DNA from: Henriciella sp.
GTDB lineage: Bacteria > Pseudomonadota > Alphaproteobacteria > Caulobacterales > Hyphomonadaceae
Direction of reading: 5' to 3'
NCBI GenBank assembly: GCA_013214545.1
Contig: JABSQB010000032.1
Span: 1-39,491, forward strand
DNA: 39,491 nucleotides
Position 1 is the first letter of the stretch. The number at the start of each line of letters is the position of its first letter. Below, piece after piece: positions 1-8,592 of the stretch. A program made the position numbers and the translations under genes. The notes below the pieces were generated by a model that made no database searches, was not told where the DNA came from, and saw only the letters and a list, made by a program, of their open reading frames with translations.

Positions 1-486
1 ATCCTGGCGGTGATCGATGACTTCACACGCGAGTGCCTGGCGCTTGTCGCTGACACATCTATCTCAGGACAGCGCGTCGCCCGCGAGCTGGATCGACTGA
101 TCCGGCTCTATGGCAAGCCAGAGACTATTGTCAGTGACAATGGCAGCGAACTGACCAGCCGAGCGATCCTGGAATGGCAGAATGAGCGCGGTGTTGCCTG
201 GCACTATATCGCTCCCGGCAAACCGATGCAGAACGGCTTCGTCGAGAGCTTCAATGGCAAGCTTCGTGACGAGTGCCTCAACGAAGAAGTGTTTGATAGT
301 CTGGCCCATGCCCGCATGATCCTCGGGCGCTGGCGACACGACTACAATCATATCCGGCCTCACTCATCGCTGGGCGGGCTGACGCCCGCAGCGCGCCGGT
401 CGCTCGAGCTTGATGGGAGCACCGCTCCCGACGCGCTCGCCAAGCCTCAAACAATGAACTATGGAAAGGCCAGACTCTCATTATGA
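1..486 (+). CDS. IS3-family transposase OrfB, C-terminal part (integrase catalytic core)
   Basis: This is the DDE transposase of an IS3-like element. It cuts and joins the IS ends and would be made by frameshifting from an upstream orfA that is outside the window. The reading frame is open from base 1, so the gene is cut by the window edge. All three acidic positions of the catalytic core can be placed: Asp in VIDDFTREC, Asp in VSDNGSE, and Glu in [15 protein letters not shown]. The C-terminal [14 protein letters not shown] block, typical of IS3-family rve domains, follows. The stop at 484-486 lies about 26 bp before the presumed IS end, a normal arrangement. The visible part has no frameshift or internal stop and may be intact. 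Family assignment is firm; the IS subgroup (IS51/IS407-like) is only a guess. Confidence 0.9.
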   Translation: MLAVIDDFTRECLALVADTSISGQRVARELDRLIRLYGKPETIVSDNGSELTSRAILEWQNERGVAWHYIAPGKPMQNGFVESFNGKLRDECLNEEVFDSLAHARMILGRWRHDYNHIRPHSSLGGLTPAARRSLELDGSTAPDALAKPQTMNYGKARLSL

Positions 487-512
487 GTGAGGGACCCAAG
501 GGTCTCAGGTCA
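1..512 (+). mobile_element. IS3-family insertion sequence, right-hand part
   Basis: The left end lies outside the window. The visible part holds the 3' half of the transposase orfB and then a short tail ending in a probable right inverted repeat. Read inward on the minus strand, the tail begins TGACCTGAGACCC at position 512, with the TG...CA ends usual for IS3 relatives. Inside the tail is a GACCC-aa-GGGTC dyad (493-504). The left repeat and the target duplication cannot be checked, so the exact end is inferred. Confidence 0.65.
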
Positions 513-590
513 AACTGACGAAACTCTACGAAGCGGGTCAGAAAAGCGTCAAACCAGACTGGACTTACAAGTCACTCTGAGCGTCAGTGT

Positions 591-618
591 CGGGGCGGCG
601 ACAAGTTTCGCCGCCCCG
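591..618. repeat. Perfect 11-bp stem, 6-nt loop hairpin
   Basis: CGGGGCGGCGA (591-601) is the exact reverse complement of TCGCCGCCCCG (608-618), with a 6-nt loop between. It lies between the IS end and the DUF3489 gene. No T-run follows on either strand, so it is not a standard intrinsic terminator. It may be an RNA structure in the leader of the recombinase operon or part of a recombination site; neither is shown. Confidence 0.6.
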
Positions 619-686
619 CGCCTGGCTGAATTCCGGGCTTGCCTCAGTGCAGCGTCAGCAGGTGGCGCGACACACAGGAGGCAGAC

Positions 687-920
687 ATGACGTCTACGCC
701 CAAACTCAATCCCCCACGCCCTGGATGCAAGCTGGACCGGCTTCGGACCAAATTGGTCAAGGGCGCCACGTTAAAGAAGCTGGCTTTTGATCTTCACTGG
801 CAGCCACATACCACGCGCGCGGCGATAACCCGGCTGCGTCTGCGCGGATACGATATCCAGAAAGAGAAGTCCGCCAGGGGCGCGGCGATCTATAAGCTCA
901 GATCGCCGGGCGCGGTTTGA
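687..920 (+). CDS. DUF3489 family small protein
   Basis: This is a 77-residue basic protein. It matches the DUF3489 pattern: a helical segment KLDRLRTKLVKGATLKKLAFDL, then WQPHTTRAAITRLRLRGYDI, then a short strand ending in AAIYKL. The fold reads as a small winged-helix-like DNA-binding domain, but no member has an agreed function. The ATG at 687 is chosen over an upstream in-frame start at 639 because AGGAG at 676-680 is well spaced. The stop overlaps the next start (TGATG), and that gene overlaps the recombinase in the same way. DUF3489-DUF2924-recombinase is a recurring alphaproteobacterial set, so this is probably an accessory or regulator of the element. Family call good; function unknown. 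Confidence 0.8.
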   Translation: MTSTPKLNPPRPGCKLDRLRTKLVKGATLKKLAFDLHWQPHTTRAAITRLRLRGYDIQKEKSARGAAIYKLRSPGAV

Positions 921-1327
921 TGCTTGAGGTGGACTTAAAAGCGATTGCTGAGATGAACCGCCTGGAGCTCACGGCCGAATGGCGATCGATTTTCGATGGG
1001 CCGCCACCGCCAAGGATAAGCCGTAAGCTGTTGGTCCAGATGATAAGTTCGCAAGCACAATGGAACGCTTCGGGATTGTCTAAGCCGCGCCTTATGCGCC
1101 GCATTGATCAGGCACTAATTACAGACAATACACGCACAGCGCCCGGTGTCGCGCCAGGCACCCGTTTGATCAGGGAATGGCATGGCACGAAGCATGTAGT
1201 CGATGTCACACCTGATGGCTTCGTGTGGCGAGACCGGACCTGGAGGTCTCTCAGCGCCATCGCCCGCGAGATCACAGGCGCGCGGTGGTCTGGTCCGAGA
1301 TTTTTTGGTGTGAAAGGGCAGGGGTGA
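920..1327 (+). CDS. DUF2924 family protein
   Basis: This is a 135-residue protein of the DUF2924 family. The N-terminal half has the typical pattern in which a short helix precedes EWRSIFDGPPPPRISRKLL and a second helix reads LVQMISSQAQWNASGL. The C-terminal half has TRLIREWHGTKHVVDVTPDGFVWRDRTWRSLSAIAREITGARWSGPRFFG, the small beta-rich domain of the family (given here only as a description of its order). Its start overlaps the DUF3489 stop by one base, and its stop overlaps the recombinase start by one base, which suggests translational coupling. The family's function is unestablished; neighbourhood suggests a DNA-binding partner or regulator of the serine recombinase. Confidence 0.82.
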   Translation: MLEVDLKAIAEMNRLELTAEWRSIFDGPPPPRISRKLLVQMISSQAQWNASGLSKPRLMRRIDQALITDNTRTAPGVAPGTRLIREWHGTKHVVDVTPDGFVWRDRTWRSLSAIAREITGARWSGPRFFGVKGQG

Positions 1328-2823
1328 TGCGCTGCGCTATCTACACACGCAAGTCGACCGAAGAGGGCCTCGATCAAGACTTCAACTCTCTCGACGCTCA
1401 GCGAGAGGCTTGTGAGGCGTTTATCCAGTCTCAGCGGCATGAGGGCTGGAAGCTGATCAAAACCCGCTTTGATGATGGTGGGATTTCCGGGGGCACGCTT
1501 GAACGCCCAGCCTTGAAGAACCTGCTTGATGAAATCGAAGCAGGCCGCATCCAAATGGTGGTCGTCTATAAGATTGACCGGCTGACAAGGTCACTGAGCG
1601 ACTTCGCTAAATTGGTCGATCGATTTGATGCGCGCGGCGCCAGCTTCGTTTCCGTCACACAGCAATTCAACACATCAACGAGTATGGGGCGGCTGACGCT
1701 TAATGTGCTTCTCTCGTTCGCGCAGTTTGAGCGGGAGGTCACTGCAGAGCGAATCCGAGACAAGATCGCAGCATCGAAGAAAAAAGGCATGTGGATGGGC
1801 GGCTTGCCGCCGCTCGGATATGACCGTTCCGATGACGGTCTCGTCATCAATCCGGTGGAAGCGAAAACGGTCTGCACGCTCTTCGACGCGTACCTTCGCT
1901 TCGGAAACGTTCGCGAGTTGAAGGCGTTTGCAGATGAGCAGGGGTTCAAAACCAAGTTTCGACAGTTTCCTTCAGGGCGACAAGCGGGCGGCGTTCTATT
2001 CTCGCGTGGGCGCCTTTATCACTTGCTTTCCAATCCGATCTATATCGGGAAGATCAAGCATCGCTCCGAGAGCTATGAGGGTTTGCACAAGCCCATCATC
2101 GAAATGGATGTCTGGACCGCGGTCCAGGGAATGCTTGGCGAAAATCGCGTGAAGCGACACCGTCCTTCGAACGCGGCCAACCGATCTATACTCTCCGGAA
2201 AACTGTTTGATGAATCCGGAAACGCGCTTTTTTCCAGTCACTCTCAAAAAGGAGATCGGCGCTACCGGTACTATGTCTCAAAGCACCTGATTTCGGAAAG
2301 CGGCACTCGTCAGGATGGGTGGCGAATTCCAGCCGTGGAAATCGAGAAAGCCGTCCTGGATCTCATTGCTGAGGATCGAGGAGGTGCAGCTGCAGATGCG
2401 ACCGAAATGCTCGGTTCAGTTGATCGCGTAAGTCTGGATGCGAACAAAATCACTATCGCATTCGAAGAAAATTCGGAGCGACCGGAAATCGAAAAGCCGC
2501 TCAAACTCCGGCGGCGCGGCGTTGAAACCAAGCTCTGCATCAACGGGCAAACGCGCGCTCCCGATCTCACTTTGCTGAAACGAATCTATCGCGCCATGAA
2601 ATGGGTTGGCGAAGTCGAAGCGGGCGCATCGCTTGCCACAATTGCTGAGCGTGAGAAAGTCGCGCCAGAATTTATCAGCAACAATATCAAATTTGCATTC
2701 TTGTCGCCGCAAATTATTGAGCGCGTGACCGTGGGAAGTCACTCACCTACGCTTTCAACCGAACGCATTTTCAAATCGCATATTCCGAGTTCCTGGATCG
2801 AGCAGGACGCTCTGTTCAGCTGA
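1327..2823 (+). CDS. Large serine recombinase (resolvase/invertase superfamily)
   Basis: This is a 498-residue site-specific recombinase. The N-terminal resolvase domain (about 1-150) carries the catalytic serine in YTRKSTEEG (Ser10) and the YKIDRLTRSL segment with active-site arginines. A recombinase domain (about 160-270, ending near NPIYIGKIKHR) follows. The usual zinc-ribbon region has no cysteines here and reads LSGKLFDESGNALFSSHS, then RRYRYYVSKH, as in many alphaproteobacterial members. The ATG at 1327 is chosen over an upstream in-frame GTG/ATG at 1225 because it overlaps the DUF2924 stop and begins the conserved domain directly. The gene appears full length, so the element may be or may recently have been mobile. 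Its attachment site was not identified; a tandem repeat just downstream (2909-2930) is one candidate region. Confidence 0.92.
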   Translation: MRCAIYTRKSTEEGLDQDFNSLDAQREACEAFIQSQRHEGWKLIKTRFDDGGISGGTLERPALKNLLDEIEAGRIQMVVVYKIDRLTRSLSDFAKLVDRFDARGASFVSVTQQFNTSTSMGRLTLNVLLSFAQFEREVTAERIRDKIAASKKKGMWMGGLPPLGYDRSDDGLVINPVEAKTVCTLFDAYLRFGNVRELKAFADEQGFKTKFRQFPSGRQAGGVLFSRGRLYHLLSNPIYIGKIKHRSESYEGLHKPIIEMDVWTAVQGMLGENRVKRHRPSNAANRSILSGKLFDESGNALFSSHSQKGDRRYRYYVSKHLISESGTRQDGWRIPAVEIEKAVLDLIAEDRGGAAADATEMLGSVDRVSLDANKITIAFEENSERPEIEKPLKLRRRGVETKLCINGQTRAPDLTLLKRIYRAMKWVGEVEAGASLATIAEREKVAPEFISNNIKFAFLSPQIIERVTVGSHSPTLSTERIFKSHIPSSWIEQDALFS

Positions 2824-3346
2824 GCGTGCACTCGCTCACCAAACCGCGACGCGAGGCCAGGGCCAGGGTGTGCCGAACGTCCGTCGCCCGGACAAATCGG
2901 TAGAAAATCCCTGTATTTTCCCTGTATTTTCAAACTTAACTGAATTTCGCGGCCGCAGAGACGGATCGCCAAAAGGGACCAGAATCGCCGTCGGAGACGG
3001 TGTCTCTTCCGCATGATTGCCGCTCGCGGGGCGCCATGTCTTTGAATTGTGGGTTGTTTGGTGGGTAGTCGACGGGTGGCTCAAATCGCGAAGACTGCGT
3101 GGCGGAGAGGAAGGGGGTAAATTACTCTATTAAAAACAACGAGTTGCAGCGTCTAACCGCAATTCATTAGTGCATTGTTTTTCAAGAGTATTCTAGGTTC
3201 TATGTCTAACCTTCGTCTCCGCGGTCGCGATAGATCGTATCTGCGTCATGAGCACCGGCATTTAGGTTTTTCTCGGTTTGAACGACCCATGCGGATATTC
3301 TAACGTGAACCAATCTTATTCACCGATTGCACGCCAAACACAAAAA
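2824..3346. other. Gene-free stretch downstream of the recombinase
   Basis: About 520 bp with no convincing gene. The first 270 bp is GC-rich and contains an 11-bp tandem repeat (CCCTGTATTTT, 2909-2930). The rest is AT-richer without recognisable promoters or RNA genes. A minus-strand open frame over 2739-3014 runs into the recombinase and shows no family resemblance. It may be old element boundary sequence. Confidence 0.5.
2909..2930 (+). repeat. Tandem direct repeat, 2 x CCCTGTATTTT
   Basis: Two exact copies of an 11-bp unit lie head to tail, 86 bp after the recombinase stop. The position would suit a recombinase binding or attachment region, but that is inference. Confidence 0.55.
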
Positions 3347-3369
3347 CGCCCGGCCAAATCGGCCGGGCG
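3342..3369 (-). terminator. Intrinsic terminator of the TonB-dependent receptor gene
   Basis: On the minus strand, CGCCCGGCC (3369-3361) pairs with GGCCGGGCG (3355-3347) around a 5-nt loop, followed by TTTTT (3346-3342). It starts 23 bp after the receptor stop codon, which is ordinary for a rho-independent terminator. Confidence 0.88.
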
Positions 3370-3391
3370 CTTTCTTTGAAAAGTAGCAGAC

Positions 3392-6300
3392 TTAGAACGA
3401 GACGCGGATACCCGCCAGGTAGGACTGACCGAACCCTTCAACTTCATAGACGTTGTTGGTGTTGCCGTTGTAGCGACGACCAAACTCGTCGGTGAGGTTG
3501 TTTGCATCAAGAAAATAAGTGACGTTATCGTTCATGGAGTAACGGAAAGAGAAGTCGAGCGACGGGCGTTCGTCCCAGAAGCGATCTTGATCAGGATTGC
3601 TCAAGTTGATGGCGTTCAGCCAAGGCGAGCGATACTGATATGTCAGGCGCGTCGAGATGCCATATTTCTCGTAGAAAATCGAGACGTTGTATGTTTCGTC
3701 GGACGCACCAGCGAGGCCACTTTCTCGAGACGCGCCGTCGTTCTGCCCGGTCGCCTCGTTGAAGAGTGGCGGTGTTTGAGCCTCGTCTTCCGCTTGGGTG
3801 TAGTTAATTGAAGTCCCGAAGCCATCCCACGGTTCTGGCAGGAAACCAAATTGCTGAGAATAATTGACTTCAAAACCGGTGATGGATGCATCTGATCCAT
3901 TGAGAGGGCCAGACAGCCGAACGCGGTTTTGCGGGAACCCAAATGCTGCGCCATCGAGTTCCTGCACAGCGGTGAAAATTGGATCATCAATTTCTTTATG
4001 GAAGACGCCGAGGCTGAGAATACCGCGATATGGCAGATAGTATTCCGCATAGGCATCGATCGATCGAGCTCGCAAAGGCTCCAGCGCGGGGTTACCGCCC
4101 GAGAGGAAGATCACGCCACCGGCATCCTCATCTGAATCTTCATCGATAATTCGGTTTGGCGCGAGATCCTCATAGCCCGGGCGTTCTATGCTCTCAGTAT
4201 ACGCCAGGCGAAAGACGAGATCTTCGCGCGGACGATAGTTGAAGTGAACGCTCGGGAAGAAATCGACATAATCGTCTGATGCTGTGACTTGCTCCAGGAT
4301 CGGATTGCCATCGGCGTCGCGTGCTGCATAAATTTCGTTCAATGTAATGCCGCGATTGGAGCCTGCTTCAAGGAGATCTTCAATTGCGCCTTCGTCTATT
4401 GCATTGTTACCAGTGGCTTCCCAGTCGGTAAGTTCAACGCGACCGCCGACAATAATGTCGAAATTATCGAACCGGAACGTATTCATTGCGTAACCGGCAT
4501 AGACGTTGAAATCGACGTCATAAAAATTTTCCCAGACATTGCCTTGGGTCAGGATCAGATTGTTCGCGCGTGCGGCAGCGAAGACTTCATCGCGACCATT
4601 GAATGAGCGATCTTCGCCAAATTCGAACATGGCTGGTTGCGGGAATGTGGCCCGCGACAAACTATCAGTCAGGATGTTGTCGTAGTCCGTGTTGACGAAA
4701 GCATCGATATCATCTGTGACTTCGAGATCGGTGTCTTCAAGGGTTGCGTTCGCCATCGAAACTCGTCCGCCGAATTTCAAATCCGACGTAATGCCGAAGG
4801 GTTGCCAAGGATACTCAATGTCGAACTGACCATAATACTCCTCGACGGCTTCTTCCGTGTCAGAGATTTCCAAGTTCTCGAAAATGAATGCAGAGACTGG
4901 AGGACCCGTCAGGAGATCACCAAGGGCATAACCATCTGGATTCACAGCGGTGACCGCGGCAGGATCCAAGATCGAGTCATAGACTTGAACGATTGGCGCA
5001 TCCGGGTCGGTGTAATCATAGGTGATTGAGATGCCATCGTCAGAATTGTTGATGTCATATTCCCAATAGGCGCTGTCTGGCTCGCGAGACGAAATCGACT
5101 CGTTGAAGCCAGCGGTCCATTCGACGCTGAAGCGTTCAAAGTCGCTCTCACCACCAAGCTGAGTGGTGAAGATCGACTCAATGTCCTCGCGCATATTGAA
5201 TGTCGCATCCAACTCTACGCCGTAAATCGTCCCCTGGACTGCGGTGTTTCCGATGGCGTCGAACTCGTCACTGCCGACTTCACCAAACTGCGCGTCGTCG
5301 AAGTCATAGATGTGCTGGTCGCGTTGCTCGAAATCAGAGAATGACGAGAAGACCGTGTTCCAGAAGAAACTATGATTGTCATTTGGGCGGAAATCGAAGC
5401 GCAAATTACCCGACGTGTTCTGACGCTCGAGACGATAGAGTCGATAATCGGCTTGACGCGAAATCAAACGCTCACCTTCACCAATGAACCGGTTTTCAGT
5501 GTTGTCGGTGACTTTGTTGTCGTGAAAGAAGCTACCAGAAGCCAAGACGCCAAGTTTGCCGTCTAGGAAGACATCAGAGACCGTCAGCTGCGAATTGAAA
5601 AGTTCGCCGCCGCCAAGTTGCTTGACGCCGAGCGCAAGTTCAGCGTCGACTGCAAGATCGTCACCTTTGTCGAAAGCACCTGAGGTCTCAATATTGATGA
5701 ATCCGCCGATAGAGTCGGCGGGAAGGTCTGGGGTGATCGCTTTGATGACTTCGATTGAGCCGATGACATCATTCGGGATTGTATCAAAGCGCGTGCTGCC
5801 ATTACCTGCAGAAGGGACCGAGACGCCGTTAAAAGCGATAGTCGAGAACCCGGCAGGAGCACCACGTACGTTCACGAAGCGCGCTTGTCCCTGGTCCCGC
5901 TCGATTGAGATACCAGCGACGCGGCCTAACGCGTCAGCAGCATTTCGGTCAGGGAAACGACCAATTGAGTCTGATGCGATAATGTTTGAAACATTGTCCG
6001 CGTTTTTTTGACGCGAAAGCGCCGCTGCTTCGGAATCCGCGATCGGCGTTCCAACGACCATAACAGTCTCTTGCACCAGGTCGGATCCAACGCGAGCTAG
6101 GCTGATCGAAATGTTTTCGGTTTGCCCCGCCGAGATGGTAACAGTTTCAACAACTTCGGTGCGACCGACATAGTTGATTGTGACTTGATAGGTGCCCGCA
6201 GGAACACGGCGCAGGGCAAAGCGGCCCTCTGAATCGGTTTGAGTGATAATATTCAAAGCGGCGATCTCAACCGAAGCACCGCGCAGGCTGGCACCGCGGT

Positions 6301-6454
6301 CAGAGTCCGTGACGACCCCATCGAGTCTGCCAATTTCAGTGGATTGCGCTGTCGCAGGCACAGTCAAAGCTGAGATTGAACTTGCGGCCAGGCCACCTAA
6401 AGCGAGGCTGCGAGCAGCCGTTACGAGTGTTGCTCTCTTGAGTAGCGATTTCAT
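3392..6454 (-). CDS. TonB-dependent outer-membrane receptor with CarboxypepD-like N-domain
   Basis: This is a 1020-residue outer-membrane transporter. Residues 1-37 are a signal peptide ending in TVPATAQS. A carboxypeptidase-regulatory-like domain (about 40-115) follows, with TDSEGRFALRRVPAGTY, then a TonB-box-like ETVMVVG near residue 130. The plug domain has IGRFPDRNAADALGRVAGIS and FVNVRGAPAGFSTIAFNGV, typical of the Xanthomonas/Caulobacter receptor subfamily. The beta-barrel ends in aromatic Phe (AGIRVSF), the outer-membrane insertion signal. It imports a bulky ligand with TonB energy. The substrate is unknown; the phosphoesterase 230 bp upstream on the same strand suggests an organophosphorus compound. 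A purine-rich ribosome site (AAGAGGGAAAG) precedes the ATG, and a strong terminator follows. Confidence 0.93.
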   Translation of the reverse strand: MKSLLKRATLVTAARSLALGGLAASSISALTVPATAQSTEIGRLDGVVTDSDRGASLRGASVEIAALNIITQTDSEGRFALRRVPAGTYQVTINYVGRTEVVETVTISAGQTENISISLARVGSDLVQETVMVVGTPIADSEAAALSRQKNADNVSNIIASDSIGRFPDRNAADALGRVAGISIERDQGQARFVNVRGAPAGFSTIAFNGVSVPSAGNGSTRFDTIPNDVIGSIEVIKAITPDLPADSIGGFINIETSGAFDKGDDLAVDAELALGVKQLGGGELFNSQLTVSDVFLDGKLGVLASGSFFHDNKVTDNTENRFIGEGERLISRQADYRLYRLERQNTSGNLRFDFRPNDNHSFFWNTVFSSFSDFEQRDQHIYDFDDAQFGEVGSDEFDAIGNTAVQGTIYGVELDATFNMREDIESIFTTQLGGESDFERFSVEWTAGFNESISSREPDSAYWEYDINNSDDGISITYDYTDPDAPIVQVYDSILDPAAVTAVNPDGYALGDLLTGPPVSAFIFENLEISDTEEAVEEYYGQFDIEYPWQPFGITSDLKFGGRVSMANATLEDTDLEVTDDIDAFVNTDYDNILTDSLSRATFPQPAMFEFGEDRSFNGRDEVFAAARANNLILTQGNVWENFYDVDFNVYAGYAMNTFRFDNFDIIVGGRVELTDWEATGNNAIDEGAIEDLLEAGSNRGITLNEIYAARDADGNPILEQVTASDDYVDFFPSVHFNYRPREDLVFRLAYTESIERPGYEDLAPNRIIDEDSDEDAGGVIFLSGGNPALEPLRARSIDAYAEYYLPYRGILSLGVFHKEIDDPIFTAVQELDGAAFGFPQNRVRLSGPLNGSDASITGFEVNYSQQFGFLPEPWDGFGTSINYTQAEDEAQTPPLFNEATGQNDGASRESGLAGASDETYNVSIFYEKYGISTRLTYQYRSPWLNAINLSNPDQDRFWDERPSLDFSFRYSMNDNVTYFLDANNLTDEFGRRYNGNTNNVYEVEGFGQSYLAGIRVSF

Positions 6455-6684
6455 GGACTTTCCCTCTTGTGATGTCCTGGAACGAAGACGTTCACCGAGG
6501 GCGAGTAATTGTCGCTCTGCAAAGTTAGACGACGGTTTAACGAATAATTTTAAAAACTTTCTCGACGAAAAAGTGAACCAATTGTTAATTTGTTGAGGTG
6601 CGGATTTTGTTGCCTTTTCGACGTTCAGATTTGCATGAACTAGAGGCTTTCGACGTTATCTAAATGTCACGCGTTCCCTAGTAT

Positions 6685-8592
6685 TTATTTGGAAAGGGAG
6701 AATGTATCACGCAATGCGCCGGTATCATCGTGCATTCGGTATTCAAGCGTATCTCCGTGTGCGGAAATTAGCGAATATCCATATCCTTGGAACGTTTTTG
6801 CCCAACGATTGTCAGGTTGATCAGGTCGATCTGAAGGGTTTCCGCCACCTCCGCCTAGTTGAACATATATAACGCCGTCATCCGTTGAAGGTTTATCTTG
6901 GATCAGTGGCCAAGACCTTAGGTAGTGATGGTGGTGACCCACCAAGACGAGATCTACGTCGTGCGCCTCGTAGAGGTCGACAAAGTCTGAAACGAGCTCT
7001 GGATATCGCTCCGACATAACCGGATGGTGATGGGTTGCGATCTTCCAAGTCGCGTCGGAGGTTTCTAAGGCCTCGGCAAGCCAATCTCGCTGTTCCTCTC
7101 GGAAATTTGGAATGTCTTCTCGGACGGTCAGGTTGGAATCCAACACGAAGACTTCGACATCGCCATATTTGAAATTGTAATAAGAACGATTGGCGCCACG
7201 ATCAGCATGGTAGCGATCAAACCAAACGAAATCGTGCTCGCCATTTCCCATTACCGGAAGCACCGGCATTTGAGCCATGAGGTGTCCCATCGCGGCGAAG
7301 TATTCGTGGGTCCATTCGACTCGCTGATCGTGGCGCCCCCCATCAGTAAGGTCACCAGCATTGATCATAAAGTGAGGGCTTTCGCGCCAAATGAGATCGG
7401 CCAGATGTGCATTGACGTGCGGACGCGCCTCCGTGTCGGAAATGGCTGCGAATATCACCGGGTCACCTGGAGCGACAGCTGTTCGAAATGAGAGGGTCCC
7501 AGAGTTCAGTTCCCGCCCGTTCTTATCCTCAAGGACCACTCTATAGTAATAGGCGGTATTCGGGCTGAGCCCGGCGAGTTTGGTCTTTGTCATTCGACCT
7601 TGTGACATGGGGAGGCGCTTCGAGTTGCCGAGCGCTGGTGTCGTTCCCCATTCAACCAAAGCCGCGTGCACTCTGTCCGCTTCCCACGAAATTTGGATAC
7701 TCTCCATGGTCGGGAAGGCGATATGAGGCGCAGCCGTCGTAAAGTGGAAGACGTCTCGGAAGTGTACGGCTTTGTCGACCAACTCGCGGTGATCCTTAAA
7801 CCGGCTAGCGATCTCTTCTTGAGTGAGTGCACGATCATAGAGCGCGACATTTCGAAGAAGGTTGCCGAGTTTCATATGCGGTTCATTGGCAAGATAAGCC
7901 GCAAGTTCAAACTCCGTTCCGTCTGGATACTCAATCGACGCGGCGTCTCGAGCACGGGAGGAGATCAGTTCCCCTTGATGGAAGAGCATTAGATCAGAGC
8001 CGTCAAAGGTCCCCACGAGATGGTGCCAGTACCGGTCGACCCCGCGCTTATATGTTCCGGCGTCCAAGTCTTGCGCCACCTTATTCGATTTGAGCTCCAT
8101 AACCGGTGCGCGCAACTCTGTTTCGCCGACACTAAACTGAACGTCACCTTGCCAGAACCCGAATTCCCACGCGGCCGGACGGTTATGATCGGCATCAAAC
8201 GCCATGGCAGAAGCGCCAATCGGTTGATCGACGTGATAAGTCACCCAAAATTCAATCGTAAAAGCATCTGAGGGAAGACTTTCTTTGCGCAATAGTCTCC
8301 GCTTGCGATCAGTCGCGGACTGTCCAAGCCAATTGCGGGAAGGGGACTCCCTTTCCGACAGTGGCGAAGGTAATGCTTCATTGATTGGGACGGGGTTGGA
8401 AAGGGTGCCCGCGTCTCCCGGCAGGATGTAAGAAGGCCAGAACAGCCACGCTCCAATGAGCCCTTCGGGGGGCAATGCAGAGCGGGTCAGTTCCGATTCT
8501 GGTGGGTGTTCCTCATGTCCTGGGTGGGCAAAAACCGATCCAGTGCCTAGCCACGCTAACGCGCACAAAAGGCCTATGATTTTGATTTTCAT
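6685..8592 (-). CDS. Secreted LamG-domain / purple-acid-phosphatase-like metallophosphoesterase
   Basis: This is a 635-residue exported protein that probably hydrolyses phosphate esters in the periplasm or outside the cell. The order is signal peptide (about 1-22, ending SVFAHPG), a concanavalin/LamG-like domain (about 90-270), a fibronectin-like purple-acid-phosphatase N-domain (about 285-375), and a calcineurin-like phosphoesterase domain (379-600). Metal-site motifs are SDTEA (385-389), NAGD (411-414), THHHP (520-524) and GHHHH (552-556). The motif normally reading GNHE/D is here GNGEHD (449-454), so the catalytic His is shifted. The ATG at 8592 is preferred over an upstream in-frame start at 8610 because it opens a clean signal peptide. 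It is divergent from phnD and upstream of the TonB receptor on the same strand. The LamG domain may bind a glycan-like substrate; that is inference. Confidence 0.85.
   Translation of the reverse strand: MKIKIIGLLCALAWLGTGSVFAHPGHEEHPPESELTRSALPPEGLIGAWLFWPSYILPGDAGTLSNPVPINEALPSPLSERESPSRNWLGQSATDRKRRLLRKESLPSDAFTIEFWVTYHVDQPIGASAMAFDADHNRPAAWEFGFWQGDVQFSVGETELRAPVMELKSNKVAQDLDAGTYKRGVDRYWHHLVGTFDGSDLMLFHQGELISSRARDAASIEYPDGTEFELAAYLANEPHMKLGNLLRNVALYDRALTQEEIASRFKDHRELVDKAVHFRDVFHFTTAAPHIAFPTMESIQISWEADRVHAALVEWGTTPALGNSKRLPMSQGRMTKTKLAGLSPNTAYYYRVVLEDKNGRELNSGTLSFRTAVAPGDPVIFAAISDTEARPHVNAHLADLIWRESPHFMINAGDLTDGGRHDQRVEWTHEYFAAMGHLMAQMPVLPVMGNGEHDFVWFDRYHADRGANRSYYNFKYGDVEVFVLDSNLTVREDIPNFREEQRDWLAEALETSDATWKIATHHHPVMSERYPELVSDFVDLYEAHDVDLVLVGHHHHYLRSWPLIQDKPSTDDGVIYVQLGGGGGNPSDRPDQPDNRWAKTFQGYGYSLISAHGDTLEYRMHDDTGALRDTFSLSK

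Noticed and set aside
2739-3084. Minus-strand frames downstream of the recombinase
   Set aside because: No recognised domain; one runs into the recombinase coding sequence and composition is not gene-like.
4289-6011. Several open frames on the plus strand across the TonB receptor
   Set aside because: Antisense shadows of the receptor with no ribosome site or family resemblance.
6653-6670. ACGTTAT-CTAA-ATGTCAC resembles a Pho box with correct 11-bp pitch
   Set aside because: First half matches only 4 of 7 bases, it points away from the receptor, and it is 200 bp upstream of its start.
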